Source: Pseudomonadota bacterium (GTDB taxonomy: Bacteria > Pseudomonadota > Alphaproteobacteria > Caulobacterales > Caulobacteraceae). From it: a stretch of DNA of 5,137 nucleotides. The stretch's first letter is position 1; each line of letters begins with the position of its first letter. The position numbers and the translations under genes are program-made. Shown here in pieces: positions 1 to 4,847 of the stretch. The stretch spans positions 1 through 5,137 of the forward strand of contig JAEYTA010000059.1 of assembly GCA_023434265.1 (NCBI GenBank). Reading direction: 5' to 3'. A model generated the notes under the pieces. That model did not search any database, was not told the DNA's origin, and worked only from the letters and a program-made list of their open reading frames with translations.

Positions 1-1929
1 ACGTTGGACGTCGTCGCCGGCGCCGGCCTGCGCGTCGAGGCGGCGGGACGCCTGAACGCGGCGCGGGGGGCCTGGCCCCTGTTCGGGCCGGCCGGGCGCG
101 ACGACCCGCCCGACCTGGCGGCGATGAAGCAGGCGCTGGCGAGTTTCGCCGTCGAGGTCCCGGCCTTCCGGCTGTCGACGGGGTCCTCGGGAACCCGCTT
201 GGTCCTCGGCCCTCCGGCGCGCATCCGCCCCGCCAACGGCGGCGTGCTGACCCTGTCGCCGGCGTCGGGGCCGCTCTTCGCCGCGGCGCGCGGCGAAGCG
301 GGGGGCGGCGCCCTGTCGCTGGCGACGACGCGCGGACGGGGCCTGCCGGAGGCCGCCTTCGACATCCCGCGCTGGCGGCTGACCCCCGGCGGCTTCACCG
401 CCACGCTGGACGGCCGCGCCGCCCTCGACTTCGATCTCGGCCGCGGCATCGCCCTGACGACGCGCGGCGAGCTGGCCTCGGAGAACGGCCGCGTCACCTA
501 CCGCGCCGCCGGCTGTTCGCCGGTCTCGATCGAGCGGCTGGAGCTGGGCGAGAACGACATCACCGACCTGTCCGGCGCCCTGTGCCCGGCCGACCGCCCG
601 CTGCTGGCGGTGGCGGACGGGGCGTGGCGCTCCGACTCCCGGCTGCAGGGGGTCGACGGCGACGCGCCCTTCCTCGCCGTCGGGGTGCGCGACGCGGACG
701 GCGCCCTCGTCGCCACCGGCGGGCCGCGCGGCATCGGGCTCGATATCCGCGCCGACGCCGCGGGCCTGGTCGACCTCACCACCCCGGCCCGCTTCAATCC
801 GCTGACCGCGCGCGGCTCGACCCGGCTGGCCGGCGAGCAGTGGAGCGGCGCTTTCGATCTCGTGCGCGACGGAACCGTCCTCGGCCGCCTCGACCTCGCC
901 CACGACGGGCGGGCGGGCGCCGGCGGAGTGGCCATCGACGCGCCGTCGATCGTCTTCGCCGAGGGCGGCCTGCAGCCCGCCGACCTCAGCCCCCTTGCCG
1001 GCGATTTCGTCGGCTCCCCGGCGACCGGCTCGGTCGCCTTCGAGGGGCGTGTGGACTGGGTGGAGGGCGCCGAAGGCTCCAGTGGCGGCCGCCTGACCGT
1101 CCCCGGCCTGGATTTCGTCAGCCCGGTCGGGCCGGTGAAGGGCCTGCGCGGAACCATCGACTTCACCAGCCTCGCGCCGCTCGTCGCCGCCCCGGGCCAG
1201 CGGCTCACCGCCGACCGGCTGGAGTCGGTCACGCCGCTGACCGACGTCGAACTGGTCTTCGGCCTCGACAAGGCGGCGGTGACCATCCAGGGCGGCGACC
1301 TGACCGCCGCCGGCGGGACGATCCGCGTCGAGCCGTTCTCGGTGCCGCTGGACCGCGCCCAGCCCTTCGGCGGCGTGCTGGTGCTGGAGAATGTTCAGCT
1401 GGGCGAGGTGATCGCCGGCTCGGGCTTCGCCGACAAGGTGCAGCTGGACGCCGTGGTCTCCGGCCGCCTGCCGTTCACATACGACCCCGTCGCCGGGGTG
1501 CGCGTCACCGGCGGCACGCTGGCCGCGGTCCAGCCGGGCCGGTTGTCGATCCAGCGGGAGGCGCTGAGCGGGCTCGAGGCCGGCGGCGGCGGCGAGGCCG
1601 TGCCGCCCAACACCGTGCAGGATCTGGCCTACCAGGCCATGGAGAACCTGTCGTTCGACATCCTCTCGGCCGAGGTGAACAGCCTCGACGAGGGTCGGCT
1701 GAGCGTCCTGTTCCGCATCCGCGGCCGCCACGATCCGCCGCAGCGGCAGGAGCTGCACATCCCGATCGACGAATTCATCAGCCGCGAATTCCTCAACCAC
1801 GAACTGCCGTTGCCCTCTGGCACGCAGATCGACCTGACGCTCGACACCACCCTCAACGCCAACCAGCTGGTCAGCGACCTGCTGGAGCTGAACCGGGCCC
1901 GCAACGGCGAGCCCGACACGACGCCGTGA
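1..1929 (+). CDS. ydbH: YdbH-like intermembrane phospholipid transport protein, C-terminal part (5' end outside window)
   Basis: An open frame runs from the first base to TGA at 1927-1929, giving 642 codons with no convincing start, so the gene begins upstream. The visible TTG at 4 is just an internal Leu codon. The protein is rich in short beta-strand-like stretches with Gly/Asp turns, as in AsmA/TAM-type repeating beta-groove proteins. The last ~270 residues match the YdbH C-terminal domain family, annotated in Pfam as 'dicarboxylate transport', a misleading name. In E. coli, YdbH is anchored in the inner membrane, spans the periplasm and works with YnbE in lipid transport to the outer membrane. 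The N-terminal membrane anchor would lie upstream. The following ynbE-like and ydbL-like genes strongly support the call. The fragment has only two Cys (codons 172 and 195), a plausible periplasmic disulfide. A Gly-rich loop lies near codons 527-533. The family call is by recall, not by search; transported substrate is inferred from E. coli. Confidence 0.85.
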   Translation, partial: TLDVVAGAGLRVEAAGRLNAARGAWPLFGPAGRDDPPDLAAMKQALASFAVEVPAFRLSTGSSGTRLVLGPPARIRPANGGVLTLSPASGPLFAAARGEAGGGALSLATTRGRGLPEAAFDIPRWRLTPGGFTATLDGRAALDFDLGRGIALTTRGELASENGRVTYRAAGCSPVSIERLELGENDITDLSGALCPADRPLLAVADGAWRSDSRLQGVDGDAPFLAVGVRDADGALVATGGPRGIGLDIRADAAGLVDLTTPARFNPLTARGSTRLAGEQWSGAFDLVRDGTVLGRLDLAHDGRAGAGGVAIDAPSIVFAEGGLQPADLSPLAGDFVGSPATGSVAFEGRVDWVEGAEGSSGGRLTVPGLDFVSPVGPVKGLRGTIDFTSLAPLVAAPGQRLTADRLESVTPLTDVELVFGLDKAAVTIQGGDLTAAGGTIRVEPFSVPLDRAQPFGGVLVLENVQLGEVIAGSGFADKVQLDAVVSGRLPFTYDPVAGVRVTGGTLAAVQPGRLSIQREALSGLEAGGGGEAVPPNTVQDLAYQAMENLSFDILSAEVNSLDEGRLSVLFRIRGRHDPPQRQELHIPIDEFISREFLNHELPLPSGTQIDLTLDTTLNANQLVSDLLELNRARNGEPDTTP

Positions 1930-1943
1930 TCCGGCCACCTTCG

Positions 1944-1961
1944 CCGTTCAGAACCCGTTCA
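1944..1961 (+). promoter_or_regulatory. Direct repeat CCGTTCA-N4-CCGTTCA, candidate response-regulator site
   Basis: Two exact copies of CCGTTCA occupy 1944-1950 and 1955-1961, starting 11 bp apart, in the 79-base gap between the ydbH-like and ynbE-like genes. Head-to-tail half-sites about one helical turn apart are typical of OmpR/PhoB-family response regulators. No regulator is identified here, so the function is an inference. Its position suggests that ynbE-ydbL may have its own regulated promoter in addition to readthrough from ydbH. Confidence 0.35.
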
Positions 1962-1996
1962 CCACGGATGGCGTTTAGATGCCGGCGATCCCGCAT

Positions 1997-2000
1997 GGAG
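1997..2000 (+). promoter_or_regulatory. Ribosome binding site deciding the ynbE start
   Basis: GGAG lies 8 bases before ATG 2009. An in-frame ATG at 1979 has no comparable purine-rich site at the right distance, and using it would put ten extra residues in front of the basic signal-peptide n-region. The 2009 start is therefore preferred. Confidence 0.6.
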
Positions 2001-2008
2001 CCTCGATC

Positions 2009-2200
2009 ATGACCCGGCAGAAGACGCGCAGAACCGTCGCCCTCCTCGGCTTCGTCGCCCTGGGCGCCGCCGCCTGCACGCCCACGGTCCGGCTGCAGGT
2101 CGACCCCATCCAGATCTACGCCAAGCTGGACGCCGACGTGCGCGTCCGCCTCGACCAGGAGCTCCAAGAGCTGCTGCGCGAGAACCCGAACCTGTTCTGA
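2009..2200 (+). CDS. ynbE: YnbE-like small outer-membrane lipoprotein
   Basis: This 63-residue protein is about the size of E. coli YnbE. It has a basic n-region (residues 3-8, RQKTRR), a hydrophobic stretch at 9-22 and a lipobox-like end with Cys23, followed by TPTV. The mature part ends in a conserved-looking segment, ELQELLRENPNLF, which resembles the C-terminus of E. coli YnbE (an ELL...LF pattern). The lipobox is imperfect: Ala20 rather than Leu/Val is at -3. In E. coli, YnbE is an outer-membrane lipoprotein that joins YdbH to complete the intermembrane bridge. The gene follows the ydbH-like gene by 79 bases, and its TGA shares a base with an ATG at 2200 and lies 17 bases before the preferred ydbL start, so translational coupling is likely. 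Start chosen by the GGAG at 1997-2000; the upstream ATG 1979 is the alternative. Confidence 0.85.
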   Translation: MTRQKTRRTVALLGFVALGAAACTPTVRLQVDPIQIYAKLDADVRVRLDQELQELLRENPNLF

Positions 2201-2204
2201 TGCG

Positions 2205-2209
2205 AAAGG
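2205..2209 (+). promoter_or_regulatory. Ribosome binding site deciding the ydbL start
   Basis: AAAGG ends 8 bases before ATG 2218, a good spacing. The competing in-frame ATG at 2200 overlaps the ynbE stop (TGATG) and has no good upstream site of its own, although stop-start coupling could still use it. Confidence 0.55.
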
Positions 2210-2217
2210 CCTCAGCC

Positions 2218-2580
2218 ATGACTCTCCGCAAGCTCTTCGTCGTGACGGCCGCCATCGCCGCCCTCGGCGTGGCCGCGGGCGCGGCCTTCGCCCAGACCGC
2301 CCAGCAGAAGTCGCTCGTCGACGCCGCCAAGGCGCGCGGCGAGGTCGGCGAACTGGCCACCGGCTACCTCGCCTTCCGCACAGCGAGCTCCGACGCCGCC
2401 CTCACCGCCGCGGTCGAGGCGGTCAACGACGGCCGCCGCCAGGCCTACGCCCGCGCGGCGCAGGAGACCGGCGTGTCGGTCGACGTCGCCGCCGCCCGCG
2501 CCTTCGAAACCATCGTCCTGCCGCGCATCAGCTCGGGCCAGTGGTACCGCAACGCCCAGGGCCAGTGGGTGCAGCGCTAG
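2218..2580 (+). CDS. ydbL: YdbL-like (DUF1318) secreted periplasmic protein
   Basis: From ATG 2218 the protein has 120 residues. It starts with a textbook Sec signal peptide: MTLRK, a hydrophobic core at about 6-24 and an AFA-QT cleavage point near residue 25. The mature part has the DUF1318 pattern: an early A..RGEVGE..TGYL block, a VNDGRRQAYARAA helix, and a C-terminal segment with Gly-x-Trp and a terminal GQWVQR. In E. coli, ydbL is the third gene of ydbH-ynbE-ydbL, and its product is a periplasmic partner or modulator of the YdbH-YnbE bridge; its biochemical role is not settled. Using ATG 2200 would add six residues (MRKASA) before the signal peptide; 2218 is preferred for its AAAGG site and standard n-region. 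The family is recognised by pattern and gene order together. Confidence 0.85.
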   Translation: MTLRKLFVVTAAIAALGVAAGAAFAQTAQQKSLVDAAKARGEVGELATGYLAFRTASSDAALTAAVEAVNDGRRQAYARAAQETGVSVDVAAARAFETIVLPRISSGQWYRNAQGQWVQR

Positions 2581-2603
2581 GCCGGTTGCGGTAAGGCGGC
2601 GGC

Positions 2604-2873
2604 ATGCCTCCCCTCGCCCGCCTGCTGCGCAATCTTCTCCTCGCCGTCGCCATCGCCGCTGCCTCGACCTGGGGACTGGCCGCGCTGTGGCGCGGCATCG
2701 GCGGCGGGGAACTCAATCTCCACGGCTGGATCGCCCTTTCGCTGGGCGTCCTCGGCACGGTCGCCCTGGCCTGGGTGCTGATGGGGCTCGCCTTCAAGTC
2801 GGATCGCGAAGGGTGGGACGACCGGGTCGACAACACCTTCGATCCGGCCCGCCGCGACGGCGAGGAGTCTTGA
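2604..2873 (+). CDS. Small two-helix membrane protein of unknown function
   Basis: I do not recognise this 89-residue protein. It has two hydrophobic segments, about residues 7-29 (flanked by Arg6, Arg9 and Arg30) and 42-64, joined by a short Gly-rich loop (GIGGGELNLHG). A charged C-terminal tail, about 65-89, reads FKSDREGWDDRVDNTF and onward and is rich in Asp, Glu and Arg. The Arg before helix 1 and Lys65/Arg68 after helix 2 favour both ends in the cytoplasm with a short periplasmic loop. It starts 23 bases after the ydbL-like gene, and GTAAGG at 2591-2596 sits 7 bases before the ATG, so it could be co-transcribed with the lipid-bridge genes. It ends 31 bases before the tryptophan dioxygenase. 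Codon use and frame agree with a real gene. A role in the YdbH system is possible but rests on position only. Confidence 0.75.
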   Translation: MPPLARLLRNLLLAVAIAAASTWGLAALWRGIGGGELNLHGWIALSLGVLGTVALAWVLMGLAFKSDREGWDDRVDNTFDPARRDGEES

Positions 2874-2904
2874 GCCCCGACGCGGCCCGCGCGATAGGTC
2901 GGCC

Positions 2905-3711
2905 ATGACCGAACCGGCCGCCCCCTCCGACATCACCTATTCCGGCTATCTGGCGCTCGACGACCTCCTCGCCGCCCAGCATCCGCTGTCGGACCAGCAC
3001 GACGAGATGCTGTTCGTCGTCATCCACCAGACCAAGGAACTGTGGCTCAAGCAGATCCTGCACGAGGTGGCGCTGGCGCAGTCGCTGGTCCGGGCCGGCG
3101 ACCTGGTCCCCGCCTACAAGAGCCTGGCCCGGGTCAGCCGCATCCAGGCCGTGATGACCATGAGCTGGGACATCCTGGCCACCATGACCCCGGCCGACTA
3201 TCTGCGCTTCCGCGGCGGCCTCGGAACCTCCTCCGGCTTCCAGAGCGACCAGTTCCGGCGCTTCGAGTTCATGCTGGGCCTGAAGGACGCCCGCTTCCTG
3301 CGCTTCCACGAGGGGCGGCCGGCTGCCCATGCCGCGCTGAAGGCGGCGCTGGCGGCCCCCAGCCTCTACGACGACGCCCTGTCCCAGCTCGCGGTCGCCG
3401 GCCTGCCGGTTCCGTTGGAAGTGCTGAACCGCGACGTCAGCCAGCCCTACGAGCCTTCCGAGGCCGTCGAGGCGGCATGGCTGGAGGTCTATCGCGACAC
3501 CACCCGCTGGTGGCCGCTCTACCAGCTCGCGGAAAAGCTGGTCGACCTCGACGACGCCCTGCTGACGTGGCGACACAAGCATGTGGTCACGGTCGAGCGC
3601 ATCATAGGCCGCCGGCCGGGCACCGGCGGCACGGCCGGCGTCGCCTATCTGGCCGAAACCCTGCAGCGCCGCTGCTTCCCCGAACTCTGGTCGCTCCGCA
3701 CCAAGCTCTGA
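2905..3711 (+). CDS. kynA: Tryptophan 2,3-dioxygenase
   Basis: This cytoplasmic heme enzyme opens the indole ring of L-tryptophan with O2 to give N-formylkynurenine, the first step of the kynurenine pathway; family members are homotetramers. The 268 residues are close to the usual bacterial length. The visible motifs are FVVIHQTKELWLKQ (37-50), YLRFRGGLGTSSGFQS (99-114) and RHKHVVTVERIIG (223-235) followed by GTGG (239-242). Compared with Xanthomonas numbering, the offset appears to be a constant 14: Phe37, His41 (distal base), Tyr99, Arg103 (binds the substrate carboxylate), His226 (heme ligand) and Thr240 correspond to Phe51, His55, Tyr113, Arg117, His240 and Thr254. All key residues are present, so the enzyme should be active. 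The start has only a weak AGG (2896-2898), but no better start exists nearby. No kynureninase or formamidase gene is in view. Confidence 0.97.
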   Translation: MTEPAAPSDITYSGYLALDDLLAAQHPLSDQHDEMLFVVIHQTKELWLKQILHEVALAQSLVRAGDLVPAYKSLARVSRIQAVMTMSWDILATMTPADYLRFRGGLGTSSGFQSDQFRRFEFMLGLKDARFLRFHEGRPAAHAALKAALAAPSLYDDALSQLAVAGLPVPLEVLNRDVSQPYEPSEAVEAAWLEVYRDTTRWWPLYQLAEKLVDLDDALLTWRHKHVVTVERIIGRRPGTGGTAGVAYLAETLQRRCFPELWSLRTKL

Positions 3712-3715
3712 GGAG
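3711..3715 (+). promoter_or_regulatory. Strong ribosome binding site overlapping the kynA stop
   Basis: AGGAG begins on the last base of the dioxygenase TGA and sits 7 bases before ATG 3723. It fixes the start of the lipoprotein gene, whose reading frame stays open far upstream on the shadow side of kynA, and suggests tight co-translation with kynA. Confidence 0.7.
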
Positions 3716-3722
3716 AATCCCG

Positions 3723-4229
3723 ATGCGTCAGGCCGCCGCCCTCGCCGCCCTGCTGTTCGCCCTCGCGGCTTGCGGGCGGGAAGACCCTCCGCAGCCCGCC
3801 GAACCCGCCCCCGCTTCTCCTTCTGAGCCTGCGCTGCCGAAGGCGTCGGAGACGCCCGCGCCGCCGGCGACGGCCGAGCGGCTCGCCTTCGTGGACGCCG
3901 GCGGCACGCCGCGTCTGCTGCTCGACTGCCTCGCGACGCCACGGCCGATGCTTCAGGCCACCGTCGCCGGGTTCGAGAAGATCGGCAGCGAGGACCGGCT
4001 GACCGTCGGGGCGGGGAACGAGGCCTTCGCCCTCGTCGCCGACCTGTCGGCCCCGGGGCCCGGCGTCGTGGCGTCCGGCGCCGTGGACCGCGACCTGCTG
4101 CGCCGCATCGCCGATGGGCAGCCGGTGCGTGCCGTGTATGGCGCCCAGTCGGTGGGGCCGCTCCAGCCCGCCGATGGCATCGCCCCGGGCGGCTTCGTGG
4201 TGCGTTGCCGCGAGCTGGCGGGCGACTGA
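3723..4229 (+). CDS. Uncharacterised lipoprotein with Pro-rich tether
   Basis: I do not recognise the family. The 168-residue protein has a short lipoprotein signal peptide with a good lipobox, LAAC at residues 14-17, so Cys17 should be lipidated. Residues about 18-51 form a disordered tether rich in Pro, Ala, Glu and Ser. Residues about 52-168 look like one compact domain with alternating strands and a helix near 121-131 (VDRDLLRRIAD). It has two further Cys, Cys69 in LLLDCLA and Cys162 in FVVRCRE, which could form a disulfide tying the ends of the domain together. Asp18/Asp19-type inner-membrane retention is not evident, because Gly18 and Arg19 follow the Cys; outer-membrane sorting is possible. 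Its ATG is 11 bases after kynA, with a strong AGGAG site, so the two genes are probably co-transcribed. Nothing in the sequence links it biochemically to tryptophan. Confidence 0.85.
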   Translation: MRQAAALAALLFALAACGREDPPQPAEPAPASPSEPALPKASETPAPPATAERLAFVDAGGTPRLLLDCLATPRPMLQATVAGFEKIGSEDRLTVGAGNEAFALVADLSAPGPGVVASGAVDRDLLRRIADGQPVRAVYGAQSVGPLQPADGIAPGGFVVRCRELAGD

Positions 4230-4232
4230 AGC

Positions 4233-4258
4233 GCAACCATACGCTCCGGGGCGACGTT
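4233..4258 (+). promoter_or_regulatory. Candidate EcfG-type general stress promoter
   Basis: GCAAC at 4233-4237 and CGTT at 4255-4258 are separated by 17 bases. The alphaproteobacterial EcfG (SigT in Caulobacter) consensus is GGAAC-N16/17-CGTT, so there is one mismatch, at the second -35 base. Transcription would begin roughly 7 bases after the -10, leaving a leader of about 25 bases with the ribosome site. This is weak evidence from pattern alone. Confidence 0.3.
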
Positions 4259-4289
4259 TCAGCAGCGACCCTTTTCGGGGAGCCGCGCC

Positions 4290-4775
4290 ATGCCCAACGC
4301 CAACCGCCACGACGTGCATGTCCTCAACGGCCTGATCGGCGTCACGCTCGACAGCGCCGAGGGCTACCGGGACGCCGCCGAGGGCACCGCCGACCCCGGC
4401 CACCGCGAGCTGTTCGAGCGTCGCGCCTTCGAGCGCCGCCGACTCGCCGAGGAACTGGGCTTCACGGTCCGCCAGATGGGCGGCGAGCCCCACGTCGACG
4501 GCTCCATCCTCGCCAAGGCCCAGCGCGCCTTCACCGACGTGAAACACGCCCTGCTGCGCGACGAGCTGACCGTGGTCGGCGCGGTCGAGAGCGCCGAGGA
4601 TTCCGTCAAGGCCCGCTTCGAGAGGGCGCTGGACGACTCCGACATCTCCGCCACCACCCGCGAAACCATCCGCCGCGCCTGGGACAAGGTGCGCGAGGGC
4701 CACGACCAGATGCGCGACCTGAAGCACAGCCTGCAGGGACAGCGCGACGCCAGCAGCCGGCTGTTCCCGCAGTAA
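4290..4775 (+). CDS. PA2169-type four-helix-bundle protein (DUF2383, ferritin-like fold)
   Basis: The 161-residue protein is almost entirely helical, with no signal peptide or membrane segment, so it is probably cytoplasmic. It matches the DUF2383/PA2169 family: an N-terminal helix with LNGLI...SAEGYRDAAE (12-31), a second helix with LFERRAFERRRLAEEL (41-56), the GGEPHVDGS turn (64-72) and a third helix with the ESAEDSVKARFERAL block (100-114). A fourth helix covers about 120-148. The family falls in the ferritin-like superfamily, but metal binding is not generally established. Glu24, Glu48, Glu100 and Glu103 are the acidic positions worth considering, and no clear ExxH pair is visible. The start has GGGGAG at 4277-4282, 7 bases upstream. 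The 60-base upstream gap and the EcfG-like site suggest its own promoter. Function is unknown; related genes are often associated with stress conditions. Confidence 0.88.
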   Translation: MPNANRHDVHVLNGLIGVTLDSAEGYRDAAEGTADPGHRELFERRAFERRRLAEELGFTVRQMGGEPHVDGSILAKAQRAFTDVKHALLRDELTVVGAVESAEDSVKARFERALDDSDISATTRETIRRAWDKVREGHDQMRDLKHSLQGQRDASSRLFPQ

Positions 4776-4785
4776 CCTTGCTCCA

Positions 4786-4836
4786 CGCATGAAAAAGGCC
4801 CCGGCGTTCTCCGCCGGGGCCTTCGTCATTCATGCG
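4786..4836 (-). terminator. Hairpin terminator for rplS, probably bidirectional, with an extra outer inverted repeat
   Basis: A perfect 12-bp stem pairs 4795-4806 (AAGGCCCCGGCG) with 4812-4823 around the 5-base loop 4807-4811. Read on the - strand it ends in TTTTT (complement of 4792-4796), a proper intrinsic terminator for rplS. On the + strand only TT then CGTCATT follows, so it would end the DUF2383 transcript less well. An 8-bp outer inverted repeat, CGCATGAA at 4786-4793 and TTCATGCG at 4829-4836, encloses the core stem. Confidence 0.85.
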
Positions 4837-4847
4837 ACCGAAGCGGA

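Noticed and set aside
498..1286. Long open frame on the - strand inside the ydbH-like gene
   Set aside because: Ser/Arg/Pro-rich product with no recognisable domain, fully antisense to a well-supported gene; long shadow frames are expected at this GC content.
582..2012. 476-codon + strand frame overlapping the end of the ydbH-like gene
   Set aside because: Arg/Pro/Gly-rich low-complexity product in a shifted frame of the real gene.
3715..3719. GAATC (CcrM methylation type, GANTC) between the ribosome site and start of the lipoprotein gene
   Set aside because: A 5-mer with one free base is common, and the position is inside a likely transcribed region rather than a promoter.
3042..3722. Upstream in-frame extension of the lipoprotein gene into kynA
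   Set aside because: The frame stays open by GC bias, but the signal peptide, lipobox and AGGAG site all place the start at 3723.
2794..4236. 480-codon - strand frame across kynA and the lipoprotein gene
   Set aside because: Antisense to two well-supported genes and shows only low-complexity Arg/Gly composition.
4204..4237. GTTGC/GCAAC inverted repeat around the lipoprotein stop codon, as a terminator
   Set aside because: Short 5-bp stem with a 24-base loop and no T-run.
4243..4283. Possible hairpin GCTCC/GGAGC that could hide the DUF2383 ribosome site
   Set aside because: Only 5 bp around a loop of about 31 bases; too weak to claim as a riboswitch or thermometer.
3645..4829. 394-codon - strand frame across the lipoprotein and DUF2383 genes
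   Set aside because: Antisense shadow that also runs through the terminator hairpin; no family resemblance.
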